From the NCBI RefSeq assembly GCF_900110865.1, contig NZ_FOFD01000002.1:492835-556834 (forward strand): a stretch of 64,000 nucleotides of DNA, written 5' to 3'. Source of the DNA: Natrinema salaciae (lineage in GTDB: Archaea > Halobacteriota > Halobacteria > Halobacteriales > Natrialbaceae). Below the pieces are notes generated by a model that had not been told where the DNA came from, searched no databases, and saw only the letters and a list, made by a program, of their open reading frames with translations. The translations under genes and the position numbers were made by a program. The number at the start of each line of letters is the position of its first letter. Within the stretch, counting starts at the first letter, position 1. This document shows positions 16,241 through 23,846 of this stretch, piece by piece.

Positions 16241-16548
16241 GTCAAGTGACCCCGCCCGCGGCGCGTGATCCAGTATACTCGTTACTGAGCCCCGAGCAAG
16301 TACTGACGGGATACCCTGTCCCCCGGACCGGTCGTTCGGCGTGCGGTGGCGCGCGCTGCCGGATGGCCGAGCGAGTGAAGCAGGTGAGCGAATCGGCTGG
16401 AGAAGGTGTAGCGATTCCGTGCCGCCAGGCTGTGCAGGTTGTGCGGGCTTGCAGGCTATTCACCGCAACTGTTTGTGTCGAGGGTGCCTGTCAGCGGCCC
16501 GCTCTCGGCCGCCCGAGACGAGCGCCCCTGACGAGTCACCGTCCGAAT
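16241..16548. other. intergenic region with hairpin-forming sequence, no gene recognised
   Basis: About 308 bp between the tfe promoter and the small membrane protein gene. Frames through it are rich in Cys, Arg and Pro and do not look like haloarchaeal proteins. Several short inverted repeats occur near 16270-16330 (for example CAGTA...TACTG and GGGA...TCCC). It could encode a structured RNA or be the 3' region of the small gene. I see no tRNA, RNase P or SRP signature. Confidence 0.35.
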
Positions 16549-16722
16549 TCACGGACGTGGTTGCAGCACGTTCAAAAAGAGTATCGGAGCGACGAGTACG
16601 GCCAAAACGATACCGACGGCAAAAAGCTCCAGCGGAAGTGCCGAAAAAAGCAGTACGAAAAGGAGACTACTCAGGAGGACGATGATGATATTGAGCCGGA
16701 CGATGATCTCTTCATCAGCCAT
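16549..16722 (-). CDS. 57-residue membrane protein with two helices
   Basis: A short ATG-TGA frame of 57 residues. After MADEEIIVRL come two hydrophobic segments (about residues 10-28 and 31-52) separated by LPLE, ending QPRP. Two observations support a real gene: the hydrophobic pattern is unlike the other frames here, and the element GATTTTACTG at 16746-16755 is centred about 28 bases upstream of the ATG, as for a leaderless haloarchaeal transcript. The family is unknown to me. A small membrane subunit or anchor is likely, and no partner is obvious nearby. Confidence 0.62.
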   Translation of the reverse strand: MADEEIIVRLNIIIVLLSSLLFVLLFSALPLELFAVGIVLAVLVAPILFLNVLQPRP

Positions 16723-16891
16723 TATATCAAACCCAGCCGAACGTCAGTAAAATCTTTCCACTGGAAATCGTTCCACTGGTGACGGTCCCGCCTGCACGTA
16801 CCGTTCACCAGAAACCCGCCGCAACAGTATCGAAATCCGCCGGCGCTTTCGAGCGCGGTGCTTATGGTGCTGGCTGGGCGTTTTCGAGACA

Positions 16892-17887
16892 ATGACTCCC
16901 GACGCTTCTTGCGGTGCCGTTCGGAACGATTCCACCTGCTCGCGGATCCATCGACTCGAGTTCGACGTCCCCTGGCCCCCGAAACACGTCGCCGCCTACC
17001 TGCTCGAGGGGCCGGCACCGATCCTGATCGACGCGGGCGCACCGGGCGAGGTCGGCGAGACGGAGCTTCGAGAGGGGCTCGCCGAAACCGATCACGAGCC
17101 GAGCGATATCGACCACGTCGTCGTGACGCACATCCACAGCGATCACATCGGCCAGCTGCCCGCCCTCAGAGCGGCCGGCGCGACGGTCCACGCCCCGCGG
17201 GCCGCCATCGAGAGACTCGAGGGCGAACTGGAAACGGTCCGCTCAGCCGTCCGAGAGACCGCGATATCGGCGGGGTACCGGGGCGACGATCTCGAGGCGG
17301 TGATCGAGGAGGAACTCGAGTCGCGGCGCCGGGACCGACGGCTGGTCGACCGCGAGACCGCCCGTCCCGTCGATCCGGCCGAGCCGTTCTCCGTCGGCGG
17401 CCGCGAGTTCACGGTCTTCGAGACGCCGGGTCACGAGATCGACCACCTGTGTTTCGAGACGACGGTCGAGGGGACGGACGTGCTCTTCGCCGGCGACGCA
17501 CTCGTCGAACCGTTTCGCGCCGGTGCCTTTCAGGTCGGATTCAACGACGGCGCCTACGACGCGGTCGAGGCCTACTACGAGGCCATGGACCGGCTGCACG
17601 AGACGACCGCGAGCCGGGTCTTCCCCGGCCACGGCCCCGTCTTCGAGGACCCCCAGCGAGTCGTCGAGACGACGCGGGAACGGCTGGACACGCTGCTCGA
17701 GGAGACGCTGACGGCGCTCGAGGCGACCGAACCGGCCGCGCCGCTATCGATCGCCGAGGAGCGCGTCGGAAACGTCCGCTATCACGCGCCGGTGCTCGAT
17801 ACGCTCGGTGCACTGGGGACGCTCGAGAAGCGGGGTCGAGTGGTCCACGAGACCGAAGACGGCGTCCGCTACTACGAGACGGCGTGA
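16892..17887 (+). CDS. metallo-beta-lactamase-fold hydrolase
   Basis: A protein of 331 residues. The metal-binding signature is complete: VTHIHSDHIG (His80, His82, Asp84, His85), a further His in FETPGHEIDH, an Asp in LFAGDALVE and a His in VFPGHGPVF. A C-terminal helical extension (after about 265) ends in a wing-like stretch GRVVHETEDGVRYYET, as in MBL proteins of the LACTB2/RNase Z-like hydrolase group. It probably hydrolyses a thioester or ester; the substrate cannot be told from sequence. The TATA-like GTGCTTATGG near 16857-16866 fits leaderless transcription. Confidence 0.85.
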   Translation: MTPDASCGAVRNDSTCSRIHRLEFDVPWPPKHVAAYLLEGPAPILIDAGAPGEVGETELREGLAETDHEPSDIDHVVVTHIHSDHIGQLPALRAAGATVHAPRAAIERLEGELETVRSAVRETAISAGYRGDDLEAVIEEELESRRRDRRLVDRETARPVDPAEPFSVGGREFTVFETPGHEIDHLCFETTVEGTDVLFAGDALVEPFRAGAFQVGFNDGAYDAVEAYYEAMDRLHETTASRVFPGHGPVFEDPQRVVETTRERLDTLLEETLTALEATEPAAPLSIAEERVGNVRYHAPVLDTLGALGTLEKRGRVVHETEDGVRYYETA

Positions 17888-18408
17888 CCGACGAGCGGGC
17901 CGCGCCATCGGGAGCGGAATCGCGGAGACGACGGGGTAGTGAGAGCGTATCCGTCCGTCGCCGTCTCCTCGAGCCGCGTCCCGCTGCTGTGCGTGAGTCG
18001 GTCGGCGATACCGGGAAACCGAGGTGCGCAACCGGCATACTGCTGCCACCCCGAAGCGGCGCGCAGTGCGGCGATTCGGCCGGTCGGTGCCGGCGGTTCG
18101 GTCGTAAATGCCACTTCCAATACTTCTAAATGGGAGTGCATCCCACTTCCGCCCGGGATGGCTCGCGGCCATCGCCCGGCGTGGCGGAACCACCCTACCA
18201 CCCACCGCACCACGGAACCATCGTCGCGCCGGTCGCTTCCCACCACCCGCGAGTTCCCACCTCCCGCGAGTGTCGCCGATTATCCGAGCAGTCCGATACC
18301 CGCACTGAGCGGCGGCGATTCGATCGAATGCGGAGCGAATCGGCCGGGATCGCCGTTGGTCGGCCCGATCTCGATAGCCCGTCGTACAGCCCCCGAGTAC
18401 GTCGCCGG
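17888..18408. other. intergenic region between convergent genes, no gene recognised
   Basis: 520 bp between the 3' ends of the metallo-hydrolase and the acyl-CoA ligase. Open frames here are Arg/Pro/Ser-rich and look like chance frames in GC-rich DNA. A short hairpin TGGGA-GTGCA-TCCCA lies near 18131-18145. I see no RNA gene signature. Confidence 0.4.
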
Positions 18409-19980
18409 CTACTCGTCCTCGAGTTTGTACTTCTGGACCTTCCCGCTCGTCGTCCGCGGGAGTTCCTCGATGAATTCGATCTCGCGAGGGTGTTTGTACT
18501 CGGCGACCTCCTCGAGACAGAACGCCTCGAGTTCCTCGGCCGTCACGTCGCTGCCGGGTTCGGCGCCGTCGACCGGAACGACGAACGCCTTCGGCACCTC
18601 GTTGCGGCGTTCGTCCGGGATACCGACGACGGCCGCGTCCGCGACGGCCTCGTGCTCTACGAGGAGGTTCTCGAGTTCGCTCGGGTAGACGTTGTAGCCG
18701 GCGGTTACGATGACGTGTTTCTTCCGGTCGACGATCTCGTAGTAGTTGTTCCCGTCGCGGCGGGCGACGTCGCCGGTCCGGAAGTAGCCGTGTTCGGTGA
18801 AGGCGGCGTCCGTGGCGTCGGGCATGCCGTGGTAGCCGTTCATCACCTGCGGCCCGCGGACGAGGAGTTCACCCTCCTCGCCGGGACCGACTTCCTCGCC
18901 CGAGTCGTCGACGATCTTGCAGTCGGTCATCCGGAGCGGCTGGCCGATCGTACCGTGTTGCAGGCCGAACGTCGAGCCGCTCTGGGTGTGGGTCGCGCCG
19001 TGGGTCTCGGTGAGGCCGTACCCCTCCGAGATGTCCACACCGGCGGTCTCCTCGAACCGCTCTTGGACCGCCGTCGAGAGCTTCGCCCCGCCCTCCGAGG
19101 CCGACTCGAGGCTGCTCAGGTCGTACTCGCCGAAATCGTCGGCCTCGACCATGTCCGCGTACATCGTCGTCACGCCGACGAAGTGGGTGATCTCCTCGTC
19201 CTCGATCAGTTGCATGCACTCCCGAGCGTCCCACTCGAGCGCGCTGCGGAAGTAGAGTCGGCCGCCGCCGACCAGCGGCTGCAAGGCGGTGTGAGTGAAG
19301 CCGGTGATGTGGTACAGCGGGAGCCACGTGAGGCTCCGGACCGCTTCCGGCTCGACGTCGACGTTGGAGGCGGTCAGCGGCCACAGAAGTTGCGCCCGCG
19401 TGTTGCTGTGGGTGAGCTGGACCCCCTTCGGATCGCCGGTCGTTCCCGAGGTGTAGGGCAACAGGGCGACGTCGTCGTCGGCCCGCTCGACCAGCGTCGG
19501 CTCGCCCCGGAGTTCCTCGAACGCGTGATCGTCCGGATCTCGGGGCCAGTCCTCGCTCTGGATCGTGATCACCTCGGGATCCATACCGGCGTCCTCGGTT
19601 CCCTCGTCGACGACCTCCCGCAACGCCGGGTGGGTGACGATCGCGCCAGCGTCCGTGTCCTCGAGCTGGTAGGCCACCTCGCGGCGCTTGTACTGGGGAT
19701 TGACCGGCGAGATCACCACGCCGGCTTTGAACGCGCCGATCGCGGCGATCAGATACTGCGGGCAGTTCGGCAGAAAGAGGAGCATGCGGTCGCCGGGCTC
19801 GAGGCCGATGTCGTGCAGGCCGCCGGCGAATTCGGCGGTCCAGTCACGGACATCTTCGTGTGTCCAGCGCCGCCCGTGGTGTTCCATCGCCTGTGCGTCC
19901 CCGTGGTGGACCGCAGTCTGGTCGAACAGGGTCGCGACGTTTCCCTCTCGTGCGGAACGATCGACGGCGTCGAGGTCCAT
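18409..19980 (-). CDS. acyl-CoA synthetase (AMP-forming, fatty-acid-CoA ligase family)
   Basis: A protein of 523 residues. The ATG at 19980 is chosen because the TATA element CCTTTTATTGT (20001-20012) sits about 26 bases upstream. ANL-superfamily motifs: P-loop LPYTSGTTGDPKGVQL, EGYGLTETHGA, TGDVARRDGNNYYEIVDRKK, the hinge and GYNVYPSELEN, and the C-terminal lysine region TTSGKVQKYKL. It activates a carboxylic acid to acyl-CoA via acyl-AMP. The length and GYNVYP signature suit medium/long-chain acids rather than acetate. It stands alone, convergent with the metallo-hydrolase. Confidence 0.85.
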   Translation of the reverse strand: MDLDAVDRSAREGNVATLFDQTAVHHGDAQAMEHHGRRWTHEDVRDWTAEFAGGLHDIGLEPGDRMLLFLPNCPQYLIAAIGAFKAGVVISPVNPQYKRREVAYQLEDTDAGAIVTHPALREVVDEGTEDAGMDPEVITIQSEDWPRDPDDHAFEELRGEPTLVERADDDVALLPYTSGTTGDPKGVQLTHSNTRAQLLWPLTASNVDVEPEAVRSLTWLPLYHITGFTHTALQPLVGGGRLYFRSALEWDARECMQLIEDEEITHFVGVTTMYADMVEADDFGEYDLSSLESASEGGAKLSTAVQERFEETAGVDISEGYGLTETHGATHTQSGSTFGLQHGTIGQPLRMTDCKIVDDSGEEVGPGEEGELLVRGPQVMNGYHGMPDATDAAFTEHGYFRTGDVARRDGNNYYEIVDRKKHVIVTAGYNVYPSELENLLVEHEAVADAAVVGIPDERRNEVPKAFVVPVDGAEPGSDVTAEELEAFCLEEVAEYKHPREIEFIEELPRTTSGKVQKYKLEDE

Positions 19981-20000
19981 GTATCGTGATACCGAGAGGC

Positions 20001-20012
20001 ACAATAAAAGGT
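20001..20012 (-). promoter_or_regulatory. TATA element of the acyl-CoA ligase gene
   Basis: CCTTTTATTGT-type box on the minus strand, centred 26 bases upstream of the ATG at 19980, consistent with a leaderless mRNA. Confidence 0.5.
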
Positions 20013-20106
20013 TTTCCTCGCTTACATCTGCCGTACGAATCGGTCGGTTCCTCGAATCGAATCGCGAGCGGTACGTTTAGTATCGAGCGTGTTGTATCGC
20101 CGACAG

Positions 20107-20760
20107 ATGATCTACGAGTCGCTTGCGTGGCTTCGCGACCGAATCGATCCGTCCGATATCGTCGTTACCGTCGGTCTGGCTGTCTTCCTCTTCGTTATGG
20201 GGCTCGAGATCAACGCGATCGCGACGGTCTTCGGAATCGTAATCGCCGCGCCGCTCGGCGAGGCCGCTGTCGACAGATTCGATATCGACCCGGCGCTCGC
20301 CTGGATCGCCTTGGGCACGTTCGCCGTCGCCGGCGGCATCGTTCAGTTGCGAGAGAGCGGCACCTGGTTCGGCGGCTCGCTGGTCGCGGTCGGCTGCTGG
20401 ATCTGTCTGGATGGCCTGTACGCGTGGCGCAACGTCGATGCAACCGCTCGCGACGATGACGACATGACGAAAGACGAGGTCCGCCTTGTCAGCCAACACA
20501 ACCGGTGGTTGCTCGAGGAACTCCGCGAGGCCGATCGGCCGCTCACGAAGGCGGAGATCTGTGACCGGACCGGCCTTTTGGAGGACGACTTCGAGCGGCT
20601 GCTCGAGATCCACGGTGATTCGGGACCGATCGAGCGAGTCGGGAACGGGTACGCGATCGACGACGCGGAGATGGGTGCGGGACCGTTCGTCAGAAAGATC
20701 CTGCAAACGGTCGGTAGTCGGCTCCTTCGACCGGTTCGACTGTTTCGACCGGCAGGCTGA
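20107..20760 (+). CDS. membrane-anchored winged-helix protein, copy 1
   Basis: A protein of 217 residues from the ATG at 20107; the TATA-like CGTTTAGTAT (20074-20083) fits a leaderless start there. About four hydrophobic segments occupy residues 15-105. A cytoplasmic domain follows with winged-helix features: QHNRWLLEELREA, then a helix-turn-helix at KAEICDRTGLLEDDFERLLE and a wing GPIERVGNGYAID. It is laid out like the next gene and the two are probably diverged duplicates. A membrane-tethered DNA-binding protein is inferred; no sensor domain is recognised. Confidence 0.68.
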   Translation: MIYESLAWLRDRIDPSDIVVTVGLAVFLFVMGLEINAIATVFGIVIAAPLGEAAVDRFDIDPALAWIALGTFAVAGGIVQLRESGTWFGGSLVAVGCWICLDGLYAWRNVDATARDDDDMTKDEVRLVSQHNRWLLEELREADRPLTKAEICDRTGLLEDDFERLLEIHGDSGPIERVGNGYAIDDAEMGAGPFVRKILQTVGSRLLRPVRLFRPAG

Positions 20761-20802
20761 CCGTTCGAAGTTCCTTTGTGCTCGACTAGAGAGAGGTCCG
20801 AT

Positions 20803-21411
20803 ATGGGGCGGTCCGTCGTCCGTAGCGTGTGGTCCGAACTGGTCGACGATGGGCCGGTACTCGTCTTCTCGGCCGGTCTCGTCCTGTTGTCCGCCGTCCT
20901 CGAGATCGGCTGGCCATCGATCGCGACCGTCGGCGGTACCATGATCGCGGTACGGACGCTCGAAGCACTGCGATCGGCCGCCGGCATCCCGCCGTTCGGT
21001 TCGGGACTCGTCATCGGCGCAGGTGTCACGGGCTACAGCGCGTCGCTGCTTCGGACCGAGGTTTCGTGGGTGGCCGTCTCGTTCCTCCTCGTCGGCGCGT
21101 GGTTCGTTCTCGACGCGTGCTACGAGTGGCGTCGAGGGATCACGCCGCCGGACGGCTCGGCCGAAGAGCTGATCGCGACCACGCTTCACGAATCGTCGAT
21201 GGCGCTTCCACCCGACCGGATCGCCGATCGAACGGGACTCACGCTCGAGGTGGTCGAGCGAACGCTCGCGGAGCGAGCCGACGACGGCGTCATCGAACGG
21301 GTCGGAAACCGTTATACGATTCGCGAACGGACGGCAGCGCCGGTCGACCGTCTCTGGAACGCGCTCCCCCACCATCTCCGGCTGTTTTCGGGGCGATCCT
21401 GGCGAGAGTAG
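20803..21411 (+). CDS. membrane-anchored winged-helix protein, copy 2
   Basis: A protein of 202 residues from the ATG at 20803. Hydrophobic segments fill about residues 20-105. The C-terminal half repeats the winged-helix layout of the previous gene: ELIATTLHESSMALPPDRIA, DRTGLTLEVVERTLAERADD and the wing GVIERVGNRYTIRER. The shared GVIERVGN/GPIERVGN wing and the same order of parts support duplication. The gap is 42 bp, with a weak TATA-like stretch near 20773-20780, so the pair may be co-transcribed. Confidence 0.68.
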   Translation: MGRSVVRSVWSELVDDGPVLVFSAGLVLLSAVLEIGWPSIATVGGTMIAVRTLEALRSAAGIPPFGSGLVIGAGVTGYSASLLRTEVSWVAVSFLLVGAWFVLDACYEWRRGITPPDGSAEELIATTLHESSMALPPDRIADRTGLTLEVVERTLAERADDGVIERVGNRYTIRERTAAPVDRLWNALPHHLRLFSGRSWRE

Positions 21412-21415
21412 CTCC

Positions 21416-21991
21416 TCATTCGTCGGCGCTCCTCTCGTCCCGTTCGCCGGTATCCGCCGACTCGACCCGTTTACCAGTCTCCGTCGGGACCACCCGTCGG
21501 TCGGCGTCCGCCCACTCCCGCTCGAGCTCCCGTCCCTCGAACAGCCGATCGAGAAAGACGGCGAGCCCGGCCACTTCGGAGTGGGGCTGGTTGGTGACGC
21601 CGACGTTCCAGTCGGCTGCCTCGTAGACGTCGAACGGAACCTTCTCGGAGCCGACGACGATCAGGAGCGGGTCGCCCTCGCCCGCGTGTGCCGCTCGGAT
21701 GTCCGACTCCACGTCCTGAACGCGCTCGCCGTACATCGTGAGGTGGACGACCCGCCCTTCCCAGTTGTTGATGATTCCCTGGGGCGAATCGGTGAGTTCG
21801 GCCTCGAAGGGACCGCCGAACCGCTCGGTGATGTCCGTGACGGTCTCGAGCGACTGGCCGGCGTTGTCGGGAAAGAGGACGCGGTCGGCACCCAGCGCCC
21901 GGGCGGTCAGGCCGACGTGGGTCGTCATCCGATCGTCCCGGCCGGGGCGGTGGCCGAGCCGAAGGACGGCGACCGCGGGATCGTCGTGCAT
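21416..21991 (-). CDS. trm56: tRNA (cytidine-56-2'-O)-methyltransferase, aTrm56
   Basis: A protein of 191 residues of the SPOUT class. The N-terminal signature VLRLGHRPGRDDRMTTHVGL and the knot region VVGSEKVPFDVYEAADWNVGV are typical of archaeal aTrm56, which methylates the ribose of C56 in the T-loop of tRNA. I prefer the Met at 21991 (MHDDPAVAVLRLGH) over an upstream one four residues earlier. It is convergent with the winged-helix pair, four bases apart. Confidence 0.92.
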   Translation of the reverse strand: MHDDPAVAVLRLGHRPGRDDRMTTHVGLTARALGADRVLFPDNAGQSLETVTDITERFGGPFEAELTDSPQGIINNWEGRVVHLTMYGERVQDVESDIRAAHAGEGDPLLIVVGSEKVPFDVYEAADWNVGVTNQPHSEVAGLAVFLDRLFEGRELEREWADADRRVVPTETGKRVESADTGERDERSADE

Positions 21992-22349
21992 GCTCGAGTG
22001 CACTCTCGGGCGGGGTTAGGGGGTTTCGCTTTCCGCCCGGCGAGCGGCACGAATTCACCGACTGTCAGTTCTCCGCCCGCATCCGGCACCGGGATCTCCA
22101 GTCCCGCGGGCGGTACGGACGAGAGCTGGCCACCAGCGCCGTCCCGAAGTTGCTGCCGTCGGTTACTCTTCCATCTTGGTCGCCACGCGTCTCTTCGAGG
22201 GATCGATCGTTCACTCCGCCGCACTCACGGAACACGTGACGGCTGTGTCCGGGTGCGAACGCCGTTCAGTCCGCACAGCACTCGAGCGATCTGGCTCGGA
22301 AACGAGTGCGTGACGAAATTATAAGCGGTTACGTTCCATCGAACACGAT
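21992..22349. other. intergenic region with the cupin promoter
   Basis: 358 bp between divergently transcribed trm56 and the cupin gene. Apart from the TATA box at 22317-22325 I see nothing clear. Confidence 0.4.
22317..22325 (+). promoter_or_regulatory. TATA element of the cupin gene
   Basis: AATTATAAG, centred about 29 bases upstream of the ATG at 22350, consistent with leaderless transcription. Confidence 0.55.
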
Positions 22350-22826
22350 ATGGAAAAAGTCAACGAGTCGGCCGTCGACTGGCGGGAGTACGACCGCGAG
22401 GAAACCGCGTTCCGCCGGAAAGAGCTCTCGAACGCCGTCGACGCGTCGGCCATCGGCTGCAGCCTCTACGAGCTCCCGCCTGGAAAGCGCTCGTGGCCGT
22501 ACCACTACCACACGGCGAACGAGGAGGCGATCTACGTGCTGGCCGGCGACGGCCAGCTGCAGACGGACGACGGCCTCGAGCCCCTGACGGCCGGCGACTA
22601 CGTGACGCTGCCGGCCGACGAGCGCGGCGGTCACAGGATCGTCAACGACGGCGAGGAACCGCTCCGATATCTGGCCGTCTCGACGATGAACGAACCGGAC
22701 GTGACGGTGTACCCGGAGATGGACAAGTTCGGCGTCTTCGTCGGCTCGCCGCCGGGCGGTCGCGACGAACGGCCGCTCGAGGGTTACTACCGCATCGACG
22801 ACGAGACGGAGTACTGGGACGAGTGA
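22350..22826 (+). CDS. cupin-fold protein
   Basis: A protein of 158 residues, one cupin barrel. The first cupin motif is present as WPYHYHTANEEAIYVLAGDG (His, His, Glu metal ligands) and the second as ERGGHRIVNDGEEPLRYLAV with one His. Small haloarchaeal cupins of this form bind a metal, and many are sugar- or small-molecule-binding or isomerase-like. The substrate is not evident. It stands alone. Confidence 0.82.
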   Translation: MEKVNESAVDWREYDREETAFRRKELSNAVDASAIGCSLYELPPGKRSWPYHYHTANEEAIYVLAGDGQLQTDDGLEPLTAGDYVTLPADERGGHRIVNDGEEPLRYLAVSTMNEPDVTVYPEMDKFGVFVGSPPGGRDERPLEGYYRIDDETEYWDE

Positions 22827-23027
22827 GCCGCCAGCCTCCCGCGGCGATCGGTCTCGGCTGCGAGACGACTGCCGGTCGACCGCTCGAGTGGCGGGCCGCC
22901 GCGAGGGGGCGCGGCCGAGGCCGGAGCCGTCGCCGAGGGGACGTCGATGCGGCCGTCGATAGGCTTTTTCCGACACCCTGCGAAACGCTCGCACAATGAT
23001 CGAATTCGGGAGTCGGGTGGTCGGCCG

Positions 23028-23249
23028 ATGACGGGGGCTCGCGAGTGGCTACGGACCGCTCGCGAGGAGCGGTGGGGGATACTGACCGATCTCGCGTTCG
23101 CGGTCGTCTGGGTGACGATCGTCGAGACCGTCGACCACTTTCTCGGGACGCCGACCTGGGTGTACTACATGCTCATGCTCGCGGGGGTCGTCGCGTACTT
23201 CGGCTTCATCTGGAACTTCGAACTCGCGATCAGGCGCCAGAACCAGTAG
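23028..23249 (+). CDS. small two-helix membrane protein
   Basis: A protein of 73 residues from the ATG at 23028; the upstream in-frame residues look like non-coding GC-rich sequence. A basic/amphipathic start MTGAREWLRTAREE is followed by two membrane segments (about 18-40 and 45-65), with Glu and Asp inside the first (VETVDHF), and the short tail RRQNQ. The function is unknown, and the gene stands alone between a cupin and a stress protein gene. Confidence 0.62.
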   Translation: MTGAREWLRTAREERWGILTDLAFAVVWVTIVETVDHFLGTPTWVYYMLMLAGVVAYFGFIWNFELAIRRQNQ

Positions 23250-23389
23250 CGTCGAACGCTCGACGGCCGGTTCCGCGAAGGTCGCCGTCGACGAGCTCGT
23301 GGAATCGTCTCGCATCCCGCGCCAGCGACATCGCCGCCGCTCCGCGGGGTAGCGTCCCGAAAAAACGCCGCCTCGGTCCGCCGGTCGCC

Positions 23390-23842
23390 TCAGTCCTCGT
23401 CGATGACGAGGACCGGTGCGCGGGTCGACCGGAGCGTCCGTTCGGTGACGCTGCCGAGCAGTGCCCGTCTGACCCCCGAACGACCGTGCGATCCCATCAC
23501 GACGAGATCGATGCCGTTGTCGTCGACGTAGTTGGCGATCATCGAGTGGGGTCTGCCCGCCGAGACGTGTTCGACGGTGTCGATCCCCCGCTCGGCCGCG
23601 CGATCGGTCACGTAGCCGGTAGCGCGTTCGGCGCGCTCCCGCACTTCGTCCATCTCGCCGTACTGGCCCTGCTCGATGCGATCGAGCTGCTCGCCGCCGA
23701 GGCTGAGACTCATCGCGTTGGTATCGACCACGTACAGGGCGTGCACCTCGGCCCCGTACTGTTCGGCGAGATCGAGCGCGTGCTCGACCGCCGTCTCGGC
23801 CGTCTCGCTACCGTCAGTCGGAATCAGTATTCGTTCGTACAT
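23390..23842 (-). CDS. universal stress protein A family (acetate-operon member)
   Basis: A protein of 150 residues with the UspA fold. The nucleotide-binding signature G-x2-G-x9-G-S is intact (GSHGRSGVRRALLGS), so ATP binding is expected. It lies four bases downstream of the symporter and is probably the last gene of the acs-DUF4212-symporter-usp unit. UspA proteins often accompany solute transporters in haloarchaea and may modulate them; that role is inferred. Confidence 0.9.
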   Translation of the reverse strand: MYERILIPTDGSETAETAVEHALDLAEQYGAEVHALYVVDTNAMSLSLGGEQLDRIEQGQYGEMDEVRERAERATGYVTDRAAERGIDTVEHVSAGRPHSMIANYVDDNGIDLVVMGSHGRSGVRRALLGSVTERTLRSTRAPVLVIDED

Positions 23843-23846
23843 GGGG

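Noticed and set aside
16355-16440. Possible leucine or serine tRNA (GCCGGATGGCCGAGCGAG start)
   Set aside because: The T-arm GGTTCGAATCC sequence and a matching acceptor stem are missing, so no cloverleaf can be formed.
16246-16782. 178-residue plus-strand frame upstream of the metallo-hydrolase
   Set aside because: Its composition changes abruptly, it has many Cys and Arg, and it runs antisense to the better supported 57-residue membrane protein.
17872-18246. Minus-strand frame in the gap after the metallo-hydrolase
   Set aside because: Basic, Gly/Arg/Ser-rich composition, no domain and overlap with the hydrolase end; typical of chance frames in GC-rich DNA.
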